NCBI GenBank assembly: GCA_019802505.1
Contig: JAFMOC010000007.1
Location: forward strand, 9,660,001 to 9,724,000
Length of the DNA: 64,000 nt
Source of the DNA: Corydoras sp. C115
Taxonomy: Eukaryota > Chordata > Actinopteri > Siluriformes > Callichthyidae
Direction: 5' to 3'
Shown here piece after piece: positions 35,311-50,600 of this stretch. The number at the start of each line of letters is the position of its first letter. Positions within the stretch are counted from its first letter, which is position 1. The notes below the pieces were generated by a model. That model saw nothing but the letters and a program-made list of their open reading frames with translations. It was not told the origin of the DNA and made no database searches. A program made the translations under genes and the position numbers.

Positions 35311-35655
35311 GTGGATATTATACACTAAGCAGAAGGGAGACTGCACCTCAGCAAGACTGGAGCTACTGATGGAAAGATTCTATCGAGTTTGGCAACGATG
35401 GCAACAGGTGGCCTCTACAGAGACAGGGCATGGCTGGTCCACTGCCACAAACTCATTTGCCCCAAAGGGAGATGAGTTTCAGGATCACTCTGGCCATAAA
35501 CTTGCTAGTAAAAGAAGAATAGTGGTGGCACGATATGGTCTGCATGGGACTGAATACCACAATGTCTCAAAGGTCTACAAAAGCAATGCCATTCGGACCA
35601 CGAAATACACTCTCATCAGCTTTATACCAATGAATTTGTTTCAGCAATTTCACAG
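35311..35655 (+). CDS. atp10d: atp10d exon 2 (first coding; CDS from 35369)
   Basis: Acceptor gtgtgtag, donor gtaaga. The first 58 nt are 5' UTR. The frame is open upstream of ATG 35369, but no in-frame ATG follows the acceptor before it. Encodes residues 1-95, ending ...AIRTTKYTLISF to FQQFH, the conserved entry to M1. Confidence 0.9.
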
Positions 35656-38600
35656 GTAAGAGATTTCACAACTTTTGTTATGCGCCAAATGCTTATATCA
35701 TGTACTTATCCTGCTGCCCAGTTATATGTGTTTTAAAATTAATTTGAATGCACAAATTCACAAACTTTGTTTATATAGTTAAAAAATAAACATCTATAAA
35801 AATTATTTTTATTCAGCATGATAAATTTAACCTTAAAATTTTATTCTTATAATTTGTATAAAAATGTATAGTGAATCATGAAGAGGAAAACTATACAAAG
35901 TTAACCTCAGATTAAGAAGCACCTCAATTCATATACAGCAAAAATTTGTGAAAAATGGAGAGACTATAAATATATACACAAAGTATACAAGAGACAGTAG
36001 ATTGGAGATCACAAAGAAAATGTTACTTTATACAAGTAAGTTTTGAGTCAAGTTTCAAAAAGAGGAAGAGAATAGATGTTACGGCTGTCTGGTGGGAGGG
36101 AATTCCAGAGTTTGGGAGTTGAGAAAACTCTGCTCCCCATAGTACTCAGATGAGCAGGAGGCGTAAGGAAGATGCAGGTATTGAGAACATTTGACAGATA
36201 TGAGTGGGCAAGATTATGAATGACCTTGGAAAAGAGAATGACTCTTTGATATAGAGAAGGATTTTAAAATTTATTCTATATTTAACATGAAGCCAGTGGC
36301 GTTATTAAAGGACAGGTGATTTGATGGGATAAAGGAGTTTTGGAAATAATGCACCAGGTTTTTATTTCAGATGAAAGGGATGACCGTGGAAACAAAATGC
36401 TTGGTTTACTAGATGGGTAAATTAATGTTAAATGTGCAAAATATATTGCCATATATTGTAAGACAATTTTGTATTTAATGGTATTATAAGACCTGAAACC
36501 TTACTGATTCACTACATAAATATTTCTAATCTAAAGATGACAATTCAGCTGCTGAAGAGTTTTGTAAATCAATGGAATGTTTAAATTAATAAAGTGAACT
36601 AAATAAAGCTGCATAAATAAACTACTATAACATTCAAATGTTTCTAAAATCTAAATCTAAATCTAAAAAATTTGCACAAATAATAAATACTACAGAGTTT
36701 CTAAAACTTACAAATACCATCCATCCATCCATTATCTTCTGCTTTATCCTCTATTAGGGTCGCGGTGGGGTTCCCCATGCCCATCCAGGGGAGAACATTT
36801 CGGGAGCTGGGCAGATACACCCAGGACAGGGCACCAATCTATCGCTGGGCACACACTCACACAGACACACTCTATATGGGGCAATTTGGAGAACTCAATT
36901 GACTTGATCCATGTTTTTGGATTGTGGGAGGAAACCGAGGAACCCGGAGGAAACCCACGCGGACACGGGGAGAACATGGAAACTCCATCCAGATGGGGAT
37001 TCATACTGGGAATCCCTAGCGATGAGAGGCGAACGTGCTAACCACTAAGCCACTGTGCCGCCCTTACAAATACCAACATAATTTAAATGTAAATAGTTTT
37101 AAGACAACACAAAACATCAGCTTCTATATAGTGCCTGTATGCAAATACATGTATATGTACTAAAACAGACAGAAGTTTGGTGGCCACTAGTTTTACTCAC
37201 ATGCTTACAGTCTTTCAACCCATCTTGTATATTAACTCCCTTTTTCATAGTGATTTTTGTAACGCTTTATATCTCTTTAAAAAAATAGGTGCACCAGAGG
37301 GAATCAAATTCAGTCGATACTTTGAAAATATAAGATTTTTGTCTTGCCAATTGTACAAATGTTCCTTCCAATAAAATCTGCATGTAGATTTTGCAAAAAA
37401 ATAATAAATCTGTGTTGAATACTAACAGAGCCACTAAACAAAAAGTAACTATACTATACTATTGGTATCACAAGCTGTTCAAAAAGCAAACGGTAGAGAA
37501 TACTTTCAGAAAGAGAGCAAAATTCCAGAGAGAGCCAAAATATTAGTGAATTTACTAAATAAACACTTCACTTCAAAACATCACTCTTATTCAGAATACA
37601 GGTTATAGCTATTTTTACTATGCTTTGGAACCATCCATATCTTATTACTATGTTTCAGACACTCTGAGCTTTACAACAGGTTTGTGACCACTGAGATCTT
37701 TTATTAGTCACTAATAGAATTGGGTTACTTTGTTCATTAGAATTGAAACCCAATGCTGTATTTGGGCAGATTCTTTTTGAAAATCTGCCCCACTTACCTG
37801 ACTTCCAGTATTTTAACTTATGCACCAGGACTCCATTGTCATGCCCCAGTCCAATCTCATTTGTAACCTCACAGTTCTTTGTCTGATACTGGCTACTCAA
37901 ATTTATTTCAGGATTCTCTCATGACACCCCTGCTCTCTAAGGTTTTAGCACCACATTTTCTACCAGAGTAAAGAGTAAAGTCCCACTGACTGGTTTAAAT
38001 TTGTCTTGTGAAAATGTGATGATATTGCAGGTCAAATTTATGAAATGTATAAAATTATTTTATAATTAAAATATATCTAAAGGGTTTACAAGCCATGAAG
38101 CACCATATTTCAAAATTTACTAAACATAGAGGAATATTCATAGATTTCATGTGATGGATATGAAGAAAATAAAGACATAAAATATAACTGCATATACTAG
38201 CAACATATTATTTTATAGTCGTCTTCAATAATCCTAGGTCTGAAATGTAACATATGTGTCATTTACCCCTTGTAGAGCAGCAAATCTGTATTTCCTTTGC
38301 CTGGTTTTGCTGAACTGGGTACCAGTTGTGGAAGCATTTCAAAAAGAAATCACCATGATACCTCTTGTTGTGGTGCTCACTGTCATCGCCTTAAAAGATG
38401 CCATAGAAGACTACAGGCGCTACAAATATGACCGAAGGATCAACGACACTCTTACACATGTGTACAATGGGTCAGTGATGTTTGTATTTTATAATTCATA
38501 GATATAAACAATTATTATTTTGCTCTATCATTTATTTTTTAGATCAAAGTGTTTGGTACACAACCAGCATAAACACTAGTTTGATGAAACTGGTAGAAAT

Positions 38601-41600
38601 TGTCTATCACATAAATTTATGAAACAATACAAACTAATGCATACACACTAAGTTTAAAGTTTACAATCTCTGTATATAAATTCAGTTATTCACAACATTT
38701 AATCCCAGAACACATTGCCTCTCTTTGGACATTCAGAGCATTTCACTGAACTGAATCAGTTTTTACATTTTTGGGAAAATGGGCATTTGATAATTTTACA
38801 AGCTATTATCAAGGCAGACGAATTGATCACTGAGCTTTATTCCTCACAAGGTTTCTTCCAACAGCACCTGGGAGTTTTTGCTTGCCACTGTCACTTGCTC
38901 TTTGGGGGGTTAATTATTAGCTTTTATTTACATGCACTTGGTTAGTATTTGGTACAATTTTTATTATTATTTTTTTTATACAATAATTTGACTATTGGCC
39001 CATTCATCCTGACTGGACTTGTATACAGAAATAAATGTGGCCTCATTCTCACCGCATACAGCTGCAAGTATTCGGAATTTTCCTTTTTTTCACAGGTAAC
39101 AGCACTAAATGGACGGTCAATAACAACACATAAAGTCTCTGTATAGCAGGCATACAATCAGATTTATTGTACTCGAAGATTCTAGAAGCAATCTGGTTGG
39201 CAGGCTGGTTGGAAAACTGGCTTTACATTGGTGGTTAATTGTAAATGGTAATGTGAAAGACTTTGGCTGTTGGATGCTTACTCTCTAATAAGATGACTAT
39301 GTAGTAAATGCCGTGTCATTGGTAGTAAAGGAAAGAGAGTAAAAAATTACAAACACAGTTTAAGTGCATGTGGCCTTAATGTCTTAACCTTAACATAAAC
39401 CTTCTTTATGTATAGCCTTAGTACTTCCTTTCTTTTGTATTGATGGTCTGATTTGTTACACACTCACACTATCAGGAGAAATTGCACTGTATTTTATTTT
39501 GCTGCATTTATGTGAATGTAAAGCATAAAATCATAAAGGTATTAATAATCTGAACCTTAATGCCATTTAATTGAATATATAAGTAATACACATATTGCAC
39601 CTCAACATTCTATTGCACTTTATTTGCACTCTTGCCAAAATATGACCACATAGACAACTGAACACTTTCAGTATTCACAAATTTCCAAAAAATGTAATGA
39701 CTAAACTGAATTAGTTAATCTATTTTTGATTTAACAGGCTTGTTTTTTTTTAAACAGATAATTGGATATACACATGTATATACAACATGTATCTTCATAC
39801 TCTACAGTATTTTCTTGGCCTTGTTGCTTCTGCTTGCTCTTTGGGGGTTTATGCTTAGAACACTGTAAAGTGTAAATTAAATTAGAAAACTTTTAATTCA
39901 TTTGATCTGAGGATACATATCTGGGCAAATACTGAAAAGACAACATGCTATAAGCTATATATAATGAACAATAAAGCACTTTTATTTGTTTACGATATCT
40001 CTGTTAAACATTGATATGCCTCTGATGTCATCAGTTTAATAAGGTTGTCTTTATCTGGCCTTTTTATGATCCTTGAAGGTCCTGGATAACACAGTAATCA
40101 TATCACTATGTTAAATTGTTAGGCTTGAGTTCAGAGGACACTGCAAAAACCTGGATAAACAAGAGGCAAATTTGACATACAGATTCTTTTTTATTTTTTT
40201 ATTTATTTTTATTTTATTTTATTTTTTTTTTTACAAAAAAAGCAAACTGAACTATGACCTTCCAGAAGCTGAGGACTGTTTTGCAAACCCAGGCGCCAAG
40301 GATTCTAGCATTATAATAATTATGCCAGCAATAAAGAGAAGGGTGGTTTTTTCAAGATAGAATATTGATAAAGAAACTGCAGGTCTATAAAGAAGATATA
40401 GCAGAAATGAAATCAAGATAACTAGGTACACCGTACTGTCATTTATTCCAAGGAACTTGTTTGAAGTTTTACCACTTTTAAAAAAATAACTTTTTTGGCT
40501 GTGCTTAATTTCATCCCCTTTATAAATGCATTCCAACCTGAGATTGTAATCGTACCAATTCTTTTAGTTACAGTGAGGTGAAAAAGTGTTTGCCCCCTTC
40601 CTGATTTCCTGATTTTTTGCATGTTTGTCACACTTAAATGTTTAGGAACATCAAACCAATTTAAGTATTAGTCAAAGACAACACAGGTAAACACAAAATG
40701 CTATTTTGAAATGAAGGTGTTTATTATTGTGGGAGAAAAAAAATCCAAACTTAATGGCCCTGTGTAAAAAAGTGATTGCCCCCTTGTTAAAATATACCGT
40801 CACTGTTGTTTCTGACACCTGAGTATACTGTCTCTAGCCACACCCAGGCCTCATTATTGCCACACCTGTTCTCAATCAAGACATCACTTAAATAGGACCT
40901 GCCTGACAAAGTGAAGTCCACCAAAAGACCCTTAAAAGCTACACATCATGCCAAGATCCAAACAAATTCAGGAATGGTTATAAAACCATTTCCAAACGTT
41001 TGGGAATCCAGTGAACCACCGTGAGCGCCATTGTCCACAAATGGCAAAGACATGGAACAGTGGTGAACCTTCCCAAGAGTAGCTGCCCAAAATTACTGCA
41101 AGAGCGCAGCGATGACTCATCCAAGAGGCCTCACTTGCTTCAGTTAAGGTCAGTGTTCATGCCTTCACCATCAGAAAGAGACTGGGCAAAACTGGCCTAC
41201 ATGAGTTCCTAGACGAAAACCACTACTGAGCAAAAAGAACAAAAGCTTGTCTCAATTTTTCAAGAACACATCTTTATGATCCCCAAGACTTTTGGGAAAA
41301 CATTCTGTGGACCCTTTGGAAGGTGTATGTCCCAGTAAATCTGCCGTAAAAGAAACACTGCATTCTAGAAAAAGAACATTATGCCAGCATTAAAATATGG
41401 TGTTGATTGTGTGATGGTCTGTGGCTGTTTTTCTGGATCAGGGCCTTAAGGACTTGCTGTGATAAATGGAACTATGAATTCTGCTGTCTGCCAAAAGATC
41501 CTGAAGGAGAATGTCCGACCATCTGTTCGTGACCTCAAACTGAACCGAACTTGGGTTCTGCAGCAGGGCAATGATCCAAAACACACCAGCAAGTCCACCT

Positions 41601-44600
41601 CTAAATGGCTTAAGAAAAACTAAATGAAGACTTTGGAGTGGCCTAGCCAAAGTTTTGATCCGATTGAGATGTTGTGGTATGACCTTAAAAAGGCCGTTCA
41701 TGCTTGAAAACCCTCCGATGTAGCTACATTTTAACAATTCTGCAACGATGAGTGGGCCAATATTCCTTCACAACGCTGTAAAAGACTCATTGCAAGTTAT
41801 TGTATACGCTTTGTTGCTGCTAAGGGTGGCCTGACCAGCTATTAGGTTTAGGGGGCAATCACTTTTTCACACATTACCATGCAGGTTTGGATGTTTTTTT
41901 CTCCCTTAATAATAAACACCTTCATTTAAAAATTGTGCTTTTTACCTGCATTTTGTGTTTACCTGTGTTGTCTTTGACTAATATTTAAATAGTTTTGATG
42001 TTCTGAAACATTTAGGTGTGACAAACATGCAGAAAATCAGGAAGGGGGCAAAAAGTTTTTCACACCACTGTATGTTTGTCATTTTAATGAAAAATCTACT
42101 GAATTATTTAAGTTAATTACTGTAAAATAACAGGTTGGTTTGGCAAATTACTTAATTTGTATTAAACATATTTAGGTAGGTACAGTATACCTCATTCCTT
42201 GTGTGAGAGCTTGTCAACTTGCATAGATTGATCAAAAATATGTTTTGTGGAATCCATCCATCCATTATCTTCCGCTTTATCCTCTATTAGGGTCGCGGTG
42301 GGGTTTCCCATGCCCATCCAGGGGAGAACGTTTCGGGCGCTGGGCAAATACACCCAGGACAGGGCGCCAATCTATCGCTGGGCACACACTCACTCACACA
42401 GACACATACACACTCTATATGGGGCAATTTGGAGAACTCGATTGACTTGATCCATGTTTTTGGACTGTGAGAGGAAACCAGAGAACTCGGAGGAAACCCA
42501 CGCGGACACGGGGAGAACATGGAAACTCCACCCAGATTGGGATTCGAACCGGGAATCCCTAGTGCTGAGAGGCGAACATGCTAACCACTAAGCCACCGTG
42601 CCGCTGTTTTGGGGAATGGAAAGGAAATTTTATTATTAATAGTTCACTTTAAGAAAGGATTTTTAAATGTTAAACATGTCTTTTAAAACATAAGCACAGC
42701 AATAAACACAATTTTATACAAAGAATGATTTAAATACCCCTTTTAAGTATTAATAAAAAATATTTAAATAATATTGTAATTTTCACATATAAATACACCC
42801 ACTAATAATATTCTACCTGATTTTTGTTGTGGCTGGATCTGCATGAAACGTTCAGATAAGAAGAATCGAACTTGCAGGGCAGTTTTTATGCTACCAATAA
42901 GCCTTTGCTTAGTGTGTGTTATCCTGGTAAACATGTAAGTTGCATCCAGCTGAGGTATGTCACACTGCATCTCAGAGTCAGGGTTCCTTAGTTTCGTCTC
43001 TCTTATTTACTCTTGTAATTTCCATACTGGTTTCTGTGATCTAATGTAACCTGCTACTTTATATCTAAATATGTTTTAGTTACATGTTCCTATTTAAGCT
43101 TGCAATATTCAGGGGCATCTCTATCCATCCATGAGTTGTTGAAACCTCAAAGGTTCTGAGGTTTTTAGTATGTTCGTTTTAAAAAATATTACTGTCTGCT
43201 TGATATCCGCACTTAAGGCAATGGGAGTAGCTATAATATTTTTTTTTACATTTTGCATATTTATTTACATTTTAATTATTATTGTTGTTATTATTATTGC
43301 TGTTGCTGTTATTAATAATATTGTTTCAACGTATAACAAAACTGAAGAGGTGTCTGCATATTTATTCGGCTCTAAAAGCTCTTATGTTTGCTTGGATATG
43401 TCTGTAACATCATCAATGCAAATTATATAAACGTTCTTAAGCCTGTAATATGATAACATGAAAGAAGCAGTGCCTTTGTTATCATTCACAATGTAACTCA
43501 TCATGACCTATTTTTATGTACTGTTTTATTACTATTACCTGTCCCATTTCTCACAAGAAAATCTGTTTAAAAAAAACTTGGATATTACATTATTACAGAG
43601 TCCTTAATGGCTTCCTTCCTTGCCTTAAAGTGTGATTTAGACACTTTCACATAAATATTAAAATAATTCCCCAAATACTTAAAAACTTTAATAGCATGGA
43701 TGATGCGTATCATGTTTCTGTGGCAGTTTAAAAATAGAAAAATAAAAAAAGTCATAAGCCAACAAACAATCACGACTCTATATCTCTGATAAATAATTGA
43801 GTGCATGTCTATATTGTAGTAAGCATCGGTGCTACATGGAGCGACGCTGGGCTGAGGTGTGTGTTGGTGATGTGGTGCGTTTATGCTGTAATGAAATCAT
43901 TCCTGCTGACATGGTGCTACTCTACTCTTCTGACCCCAATGGTGTTTGTCACATCGAGACTGCCAACCTGGACGGTGAAACCAACCTCAAACAGAGACAG
44001 GTGGTCCGAGACATGTCTCAACATGTAAGCATCACATTTCCTATTTAAAGTTTTCATTCAGTTAACATCACAGTCTAAATTCGAAACTTTTCCTCATGTA
44101 TGTTGTATTTTAGGATACAGAGTTTACCCCTGAAAACTTTACCAGTCGTATCGAGTGTGAAAATCCCAATGATGATTTGAGACGTTTTAGAGGCTACATG
44201 TAAGTTTATAGTTTCATTTATTACACATGAAGTATGAAGTAGTCTGCTTTTTGTTTATATTACAATAAACGTTTTTCTAAAAATGAAGTTTTGATCTATA
44301 GTTAAATACTAAACCTCTAAAAGGACAAGTCTGCAACATTAGCAGACTTGTAAGGCAGTGAGAAGCAAGTTTAAATCATTTTACCAGTATTTCATGAGTT
44401 TCTGTCTTTGACCTTACCAGATCTATCTAATTAGATTAAGACATAGACTGTGAAGACAATTTAATACATATTATCTCCTTTGTTATTTATCATTAGGAAT
44501 ATTTTTGTTTAATGGATTTCTTGAGGCCCAAAATCAGACAAGAGATTTTAATTTCTCTTTCTGTTCTTTTTCCTTTTACGTTACTTCCCCTTTTTATATT

Positions 44601-47600
44601 TAGATTGTTGCGTTATGCTCTTTGCAGGACACCCATTTTAAAAAAAGAATAGGTACAGAAGTTCCTACTTTGCAACATTAGTTTTAGAGGCTTAGGCTTA
44701 GGCCTCTTTAGAGTCTTTTATAACTTGGTGTATTTATAATATTTATTTGAAGTTTCTCTGAACAGTATGTCCTTAGCGTGTTTACAGAACCAGATATTTT
44801 CAGGAGAAAGTAGATACTGGTACTTTTGTATGGCTAATCTTTTTCAGTCTTTTCTTAATCTTAATTCTTAATAAATGTATTATTATTATTATTATATCGA
44901 AATATTCTACATAGAGAAAACTGTTAATAAGAGAAGTACAGGTATTTGCATAGTAGTTTAAACTCCATGTGCTTGCTAATAGGAATAGTTTAGACAAACC
45001 GAGTTGAGTACATTTGATTAGTAATTTAAAAACTGCAGATGGCTCTAACATTCTGTGTTCTTAACCAGTTTTGTGTGATCAAGAGTACACCATGAATATT
45101 TATATTACTGTTTCTTATGTTTTTGTTACATATACTTAGTTGGCTTCTTTATTAGATCTGTGTGTGTGTTTTAGGGAGCATGTGAATAAAGTACGGGTTG
45201 GATTACATAGTGAAAACCTTCTGCTAAGGAGCTGTACAGTAAGGAACACTGAAACTGTCATTGGCATTGTTGTTTATGCAGGTACCTCACAACTGAGAAA
45301 TATGTTCATTGTATGCTACTGAGAAAGAACATAAACAGCAACTGTTTAAATGAGTAATTGGTCTGTTTGTGTGTGAACAGGTCATGAGACAAAAGCTATG
45401 CAGAATAACAGTGGGCCTAGATATAAGCGCAGTAAACTAGAGCGAAGACTGAACACCGATGTTCTATGGAGTGTAGTCCTTTTGCTGATCATGTGTCTGA
45501 CTGCTGCTGTTGGTAGGAATTATGCAAGCACATGATTCCACCACCTGATCACCAGACTTGAATATAATGTTAACCATTTATTTAGCATGATATTCAACAA
45601 ATTCTGAAATATGCATCTGACATGGTGCAACGTGACAAATAATTTTAAATGTGATTAATAAACAGTACATTTTTTGTGCCAAGTTATACAAATGCTGCAA
45701 TCTTTTACAGACAATTCTATTTAGTTGTAACAAGATGAAAGATTGTAGAATGAAAAAAGCAGGAGCCAGGTGTCCATTTCACAGACAGACATGGCTTTAA
45801 TCCCAAACATAAATAACCCAAACCTAAACAAGCTTGTCAGCTTTCACTTTGCTCTTCAGCCTGAATGTCACTCTACAGTACATAATAACACAATGACTCT
45901 CTCCAGTATTTGGTTCTTTGCCTCTATATCCATGTTCTTAAACCACAGACATTCATTTGATGCAGGCTTCATTTACCTACAAATTGATTCTTCATCAGGC
46001 GCTCAGTACAGACTAAAATTTGTGCCCACATACCTGGCCAAAGAAAATTATTTGATTTGTATTAAATTATTATTTTTAAAAAACTGTAGCTAATTAAACG
46101 TATAACTTGGCAAATTACATTGCAAAGAAATGTGTGAACCATTTCATCAACTTCAGTTTGTGTTTCTTCAAGTTGTTGATCGTTCATAGCATTCTGTTTT
46201 CAGCTTCAGTTTAGATAATGATTAAACAATTGGTTTTAGTTTTTGCAATATGTTATAAAATCTATTCTTCTTTCCACTTGTGCACTTGCCCAAATGACGC
46301 TGCTTTAACAACACTCTAAACCCTGGTAGATCTACATCCACTCAGATCTATGTCAATCGATTGCATGTGGCTGTTTTATGAAATGTAATACTTCTTTTTT
46401 CAAAACTTATCAGCCCATGACACGTGTTATCAGGACTCAACTAGCTTGTTCAGATGTTCTGTCACAAAGTTTCAGTTTTATGTTTTGATTTTGGGTATGA
46501 TTTCCTATTTGTGTCACTTCCATGAAGGTTAAAGAACAAAGCCGTGGTGTATAGGAGAATTTCTGGTTCTTCTATTCTTTATTCTAGTTACTTAGATGTT
46601 TTTTTTTTTCAAAGGATTGCTAGCTTGCTCACCTTATTCTGTTGATTCTATAAATTCATAGTGATGCCATTCACACTCTTCAAACGTTTTATTATTGCTA
46701 AATGGTGAAATGATATTCCTAGTTATGTCCATATTGTGAAAACGTTTGTCATTTTAAGAAACTTAATGACTTTATCACTTTTTCTGTGTCTTTATTTTAT
46801 TAAATTAAACTTAATTAAACTTACTAATGGAGATTCTGTTACATTTTCACTTGTAAGTCAATCTGGATAAACGCACCTGCAAAATGACTTAAATGTAAAT
46901 ATAATATAAATACAGTCATGTGAAATGTCTAAGGTCTCTTATTTGTACAACTAAAAATGCATCTGGATGGTAAAACTGATGAACAATGATTGTAAAATCA
47001 AGGTGTACAAAATGTAATATTTATAATAATATTTTCCAAATCATAAACTCAAGTTATGTTAAAACATTATAATGGATACCTCTAATGCTTTTATGTCACA
47101 TTTTTATGGTTCATGTTTTTCTTTCCTGTCTGATTATTTTATCACTAGGTCATGGGGTATGGTTAAATGGTCTGAAGGATCCAGTTTTCACAATCCCAGA
47201 TGGCATACACCCAGCTCTTGCTGGATTCTACATGTTTTGGACAATGATTATAGTTCTACAGGTGTGTTTACTACTCCTCTTAATCACACAAATTAATTAA
47301 GTTCTCATCTAATCCATCTGACAGAGGTCTCGTTCTTCATTTGATCTCAGTTTTCTTCCTGTGTCTGTGTTACAGGTGCTCATTCCAATCTCTCTGTATG
47401 TCTCAATAGAAATAGTGAAATTGGGGCAAATCTATTTCATTCAGAATGATTTGGATTTCTATGATGCCAGGCTGGATAATGGTGTTCAGTGCAGAGCACT
47501 GAATATCACTGAGGATCTGGGACAAATCCAGTACTTGTTTTCTGACAAGACAGGAACACTGACTGAAAACCGCATGCTGTTTCATCGGTGCACCATCGCT

Positions 47601-50600
47601 GGCACCGAGTACCCACATTATGATCATGGTGGGTTTCACTTTTAACATTATTCTGTAATGCTTTGACCTCAAACATATGGTGTGTTTTTTTTTTTCTTTC
47701 TTTTGTTAGGCTTTAATAAGCCATCTTAATCACTTTGGTAAATTACTTATTAATAAATTAATGCAGCTTTAAACCATTCATTAAGCATTCAACAGTATCT
47801 AATGAATAATATTCGTGTGAGTTTGTTCAGTGAACAGTAATAATTTACTGTAAAAAAAACGAGAATGTAGATTACAGAGATCTTTATCCAAAAGAAGAGG
47901 CAAATTAAAGGACTTCTGTTTATGTTGTCACAACTTTAGTTTAAACTAACATAGGAATGTTGGACAAATGTGTGGTGTTTACACATATCATGAATTGTTT
48001 ATGTTTGCAGGTTGTGCTTCATCTGTGCTCATAACCAGTTTTAAGCAGTTTACAACCATAAATTAAATTCTTGCCAAAGCAAGATTTCAGTCGCTTACTA
48101 CCTCTTTAGGTTCCCTATGTTTTTGGTTGGCTTGTAGTTTTAATTTCTAAGACGGTTCTTTTTATTTTTTATTTTTGAGCTTTCATTTAAGTTATGACCT
48201 ATTTGATGCTGCATACTAGTGTCAGTTTCACTAGATCAGAGGAGTTTGGTAAATCATTATATAAAAATATAAATAAAACATAAGTTTTCCAAACTTGTAA
48301 CTATGACCACTGTTGCTGCTTTTTGTTGATGATGCAAAATGCTAAGGAATAAATTAATGCCAGTGAAATGTTTAAGAAACTTGCTACGTCACTCAGTATA
48401 ATTGATTAAGTGTCAGTAATCTTGACAACTTTTACAATATTTCAGAACCATAAACGAGGAAGGCTTAGATCCAGAGGTCAAGAGTTCAAAAAAGACACAG
48501 ACCAGGAAAGAAAGAAGTTAAGATGTCCAGGCAGAGGCAGTTAGACCCACATAAAAAAGAGTGGAAAGAAATGGGGTAAAAGTGGAATCATGAGGAGGGA
48601 ATCACACTTTTCTAAACAATGCCAGTATTTAGAAATTCTGAAAATAAAATGTACCTGGCTGCAATAGGCAAGATAAGTTAAACTGCAAAGTAAAAGCAAA
48701 AGTATCAGTACACTGATTATGGTTTACTTTTACACATGTGTTGTGATGCATTACTAGGGTTCTAGGATACAGGATTCTGATGCATTACTAAATAAATTAT
48801 AATTTTTGTTTAGGATAAAAATCTGGACTTAAAAAAAGAGAAAAACATGGCTCAGATTTAACATGAATAAAGGGGATAATTGTCAAACGTTGCTTTATGT
48901 AGAATAATACTTCAAGTTGACTATACAATGGAAATGTTTTTATTATTGTACAATAGACTATAAAAAACTATTGTTTACTAAACTATTTATCAACATTACA
49001 AACCAACACTGAATAAAACTAAATGGAAGTAGCCTAAATATAGCTACAGTGTTGGGACAGACTACATACCATATGTAAAGCATAGATGTGGGCCTTTTCT
49101 GAACCTAATTCTAAATAATTGGATTTTAATCAAATAAAAACTGCTATAGCTACTTATGTTTTATACTTGTTTTCTTCTTGTAGCACGTGCTATGGAACTG
49201 TTTGAAGAGCAGGCCTCCGAACAGATTAATCATACTCTCACACTCCATTCTCACCACAGCAGGAAATCTCTGAGCTGCAACCACAGCTCATTCTCCCTCG
49301 ACACACATACTTTACCTTCTGACACACATTCACCTCACAATACTTTCCAGAGGCGCATACCTGGGGCTTTCAGCAGTGCCATGGTGAGCACATACACACA
49401 TAAAACACTCCCTTATTTATTATAAGAATGTATGTAATGTATGTATGGTATGTAATGTATGTAATGTATGTATGTATGTATGATTTCAGCATGACTCTAT
49501 CTTCAGTAAACATAAATAGCTTACATAAATATGTTATGTTTTCACAGACTGCTTTTTAATTTTATTTTGATACAGATTTTTTTTAATTTGGCAACATTAC
49601 TATAGCTAAGCTGAGTAGCATAATTATGAGATATATTAGTTATGTTTTTTTGCCACATCTAATTAATATTTAAATCTACAGGAGTGTGCCGTGGTTCCAG
49701 ATGTGCTGCTAAATAAAAAGCTGCAAGTTCTCTCCACTTCTACTGGTTCTCCTCTCATGCATTATACTGGTGAACTTTCACAAATCTTGGATTTTTTTCT
49801 TGCCCTTGCTGTCTGCAATACTGTGGTGGTGTCATCGCCAAGTCAGCCACGTCATTTGGTAGGAGCTACACAGGAATGTTGCTGTGCTACACACATTTTC
49901 TTTTTTAGAATTCTACATGCTGTTTAATATTTAATTAGGGTCATGACCCTTAAGATTAGTATTGTCATGTAGCTTAGTTAATTAGCACTGAAGCATATGC
50001 CATGTACATTCTTTACTTATTAAAAGTCAGCAGAAAAGAAAAGCCATTTTAGGTTGTTAAATTTACAATTTTTTAATCTCATTGGCTCCATGGGGTTTGG
50101 ACAAGTACAGTGAATTTTACTGAGGTTCTTAAATGTTCTGAGCTTTCTGTTTTATCTTATCTTCATTTGAATGCAGTCATGTGTAATGCCCCATTTGTTC
50201 AAAAAGTATCTGCAAAACTAAAAAGAAAATTGAGATCAAGCAAGGGATGAAAACTAAATATTTCAATCCACACTTGGCCATGAATTTAATTTTACTGCCA
50301 CAGTGGCCTGTGTAGGTAACTTGTAGGCAACTTCAAATTTGACAGAAGCATAATCTTAAAAAGTGCCTGTAATAGTTGGGGGATTTAGAGACAGGGGTTC
50401 ACATGACTGGCTTTATTCTTATTCTATATTTAATACACATTAAAATATAAGTCCTTGCTCGTTGAATCAACATCACAGCTCATTGTTAGATTACTCTCCC
50501 TGTGGCATGTGATGTACACGCTTAAAATGGCTACACAATGTGATCAGGCGGAGCTGCATCAGGTGCGCTAAATTCAATGAATAAACAATACAGCACCACC

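Noticed and set aside
45770..46093. 107-codon ORF within atp10d intron 7
   Set aside because: No recognisable domain, no splice signals, composition like the intron.
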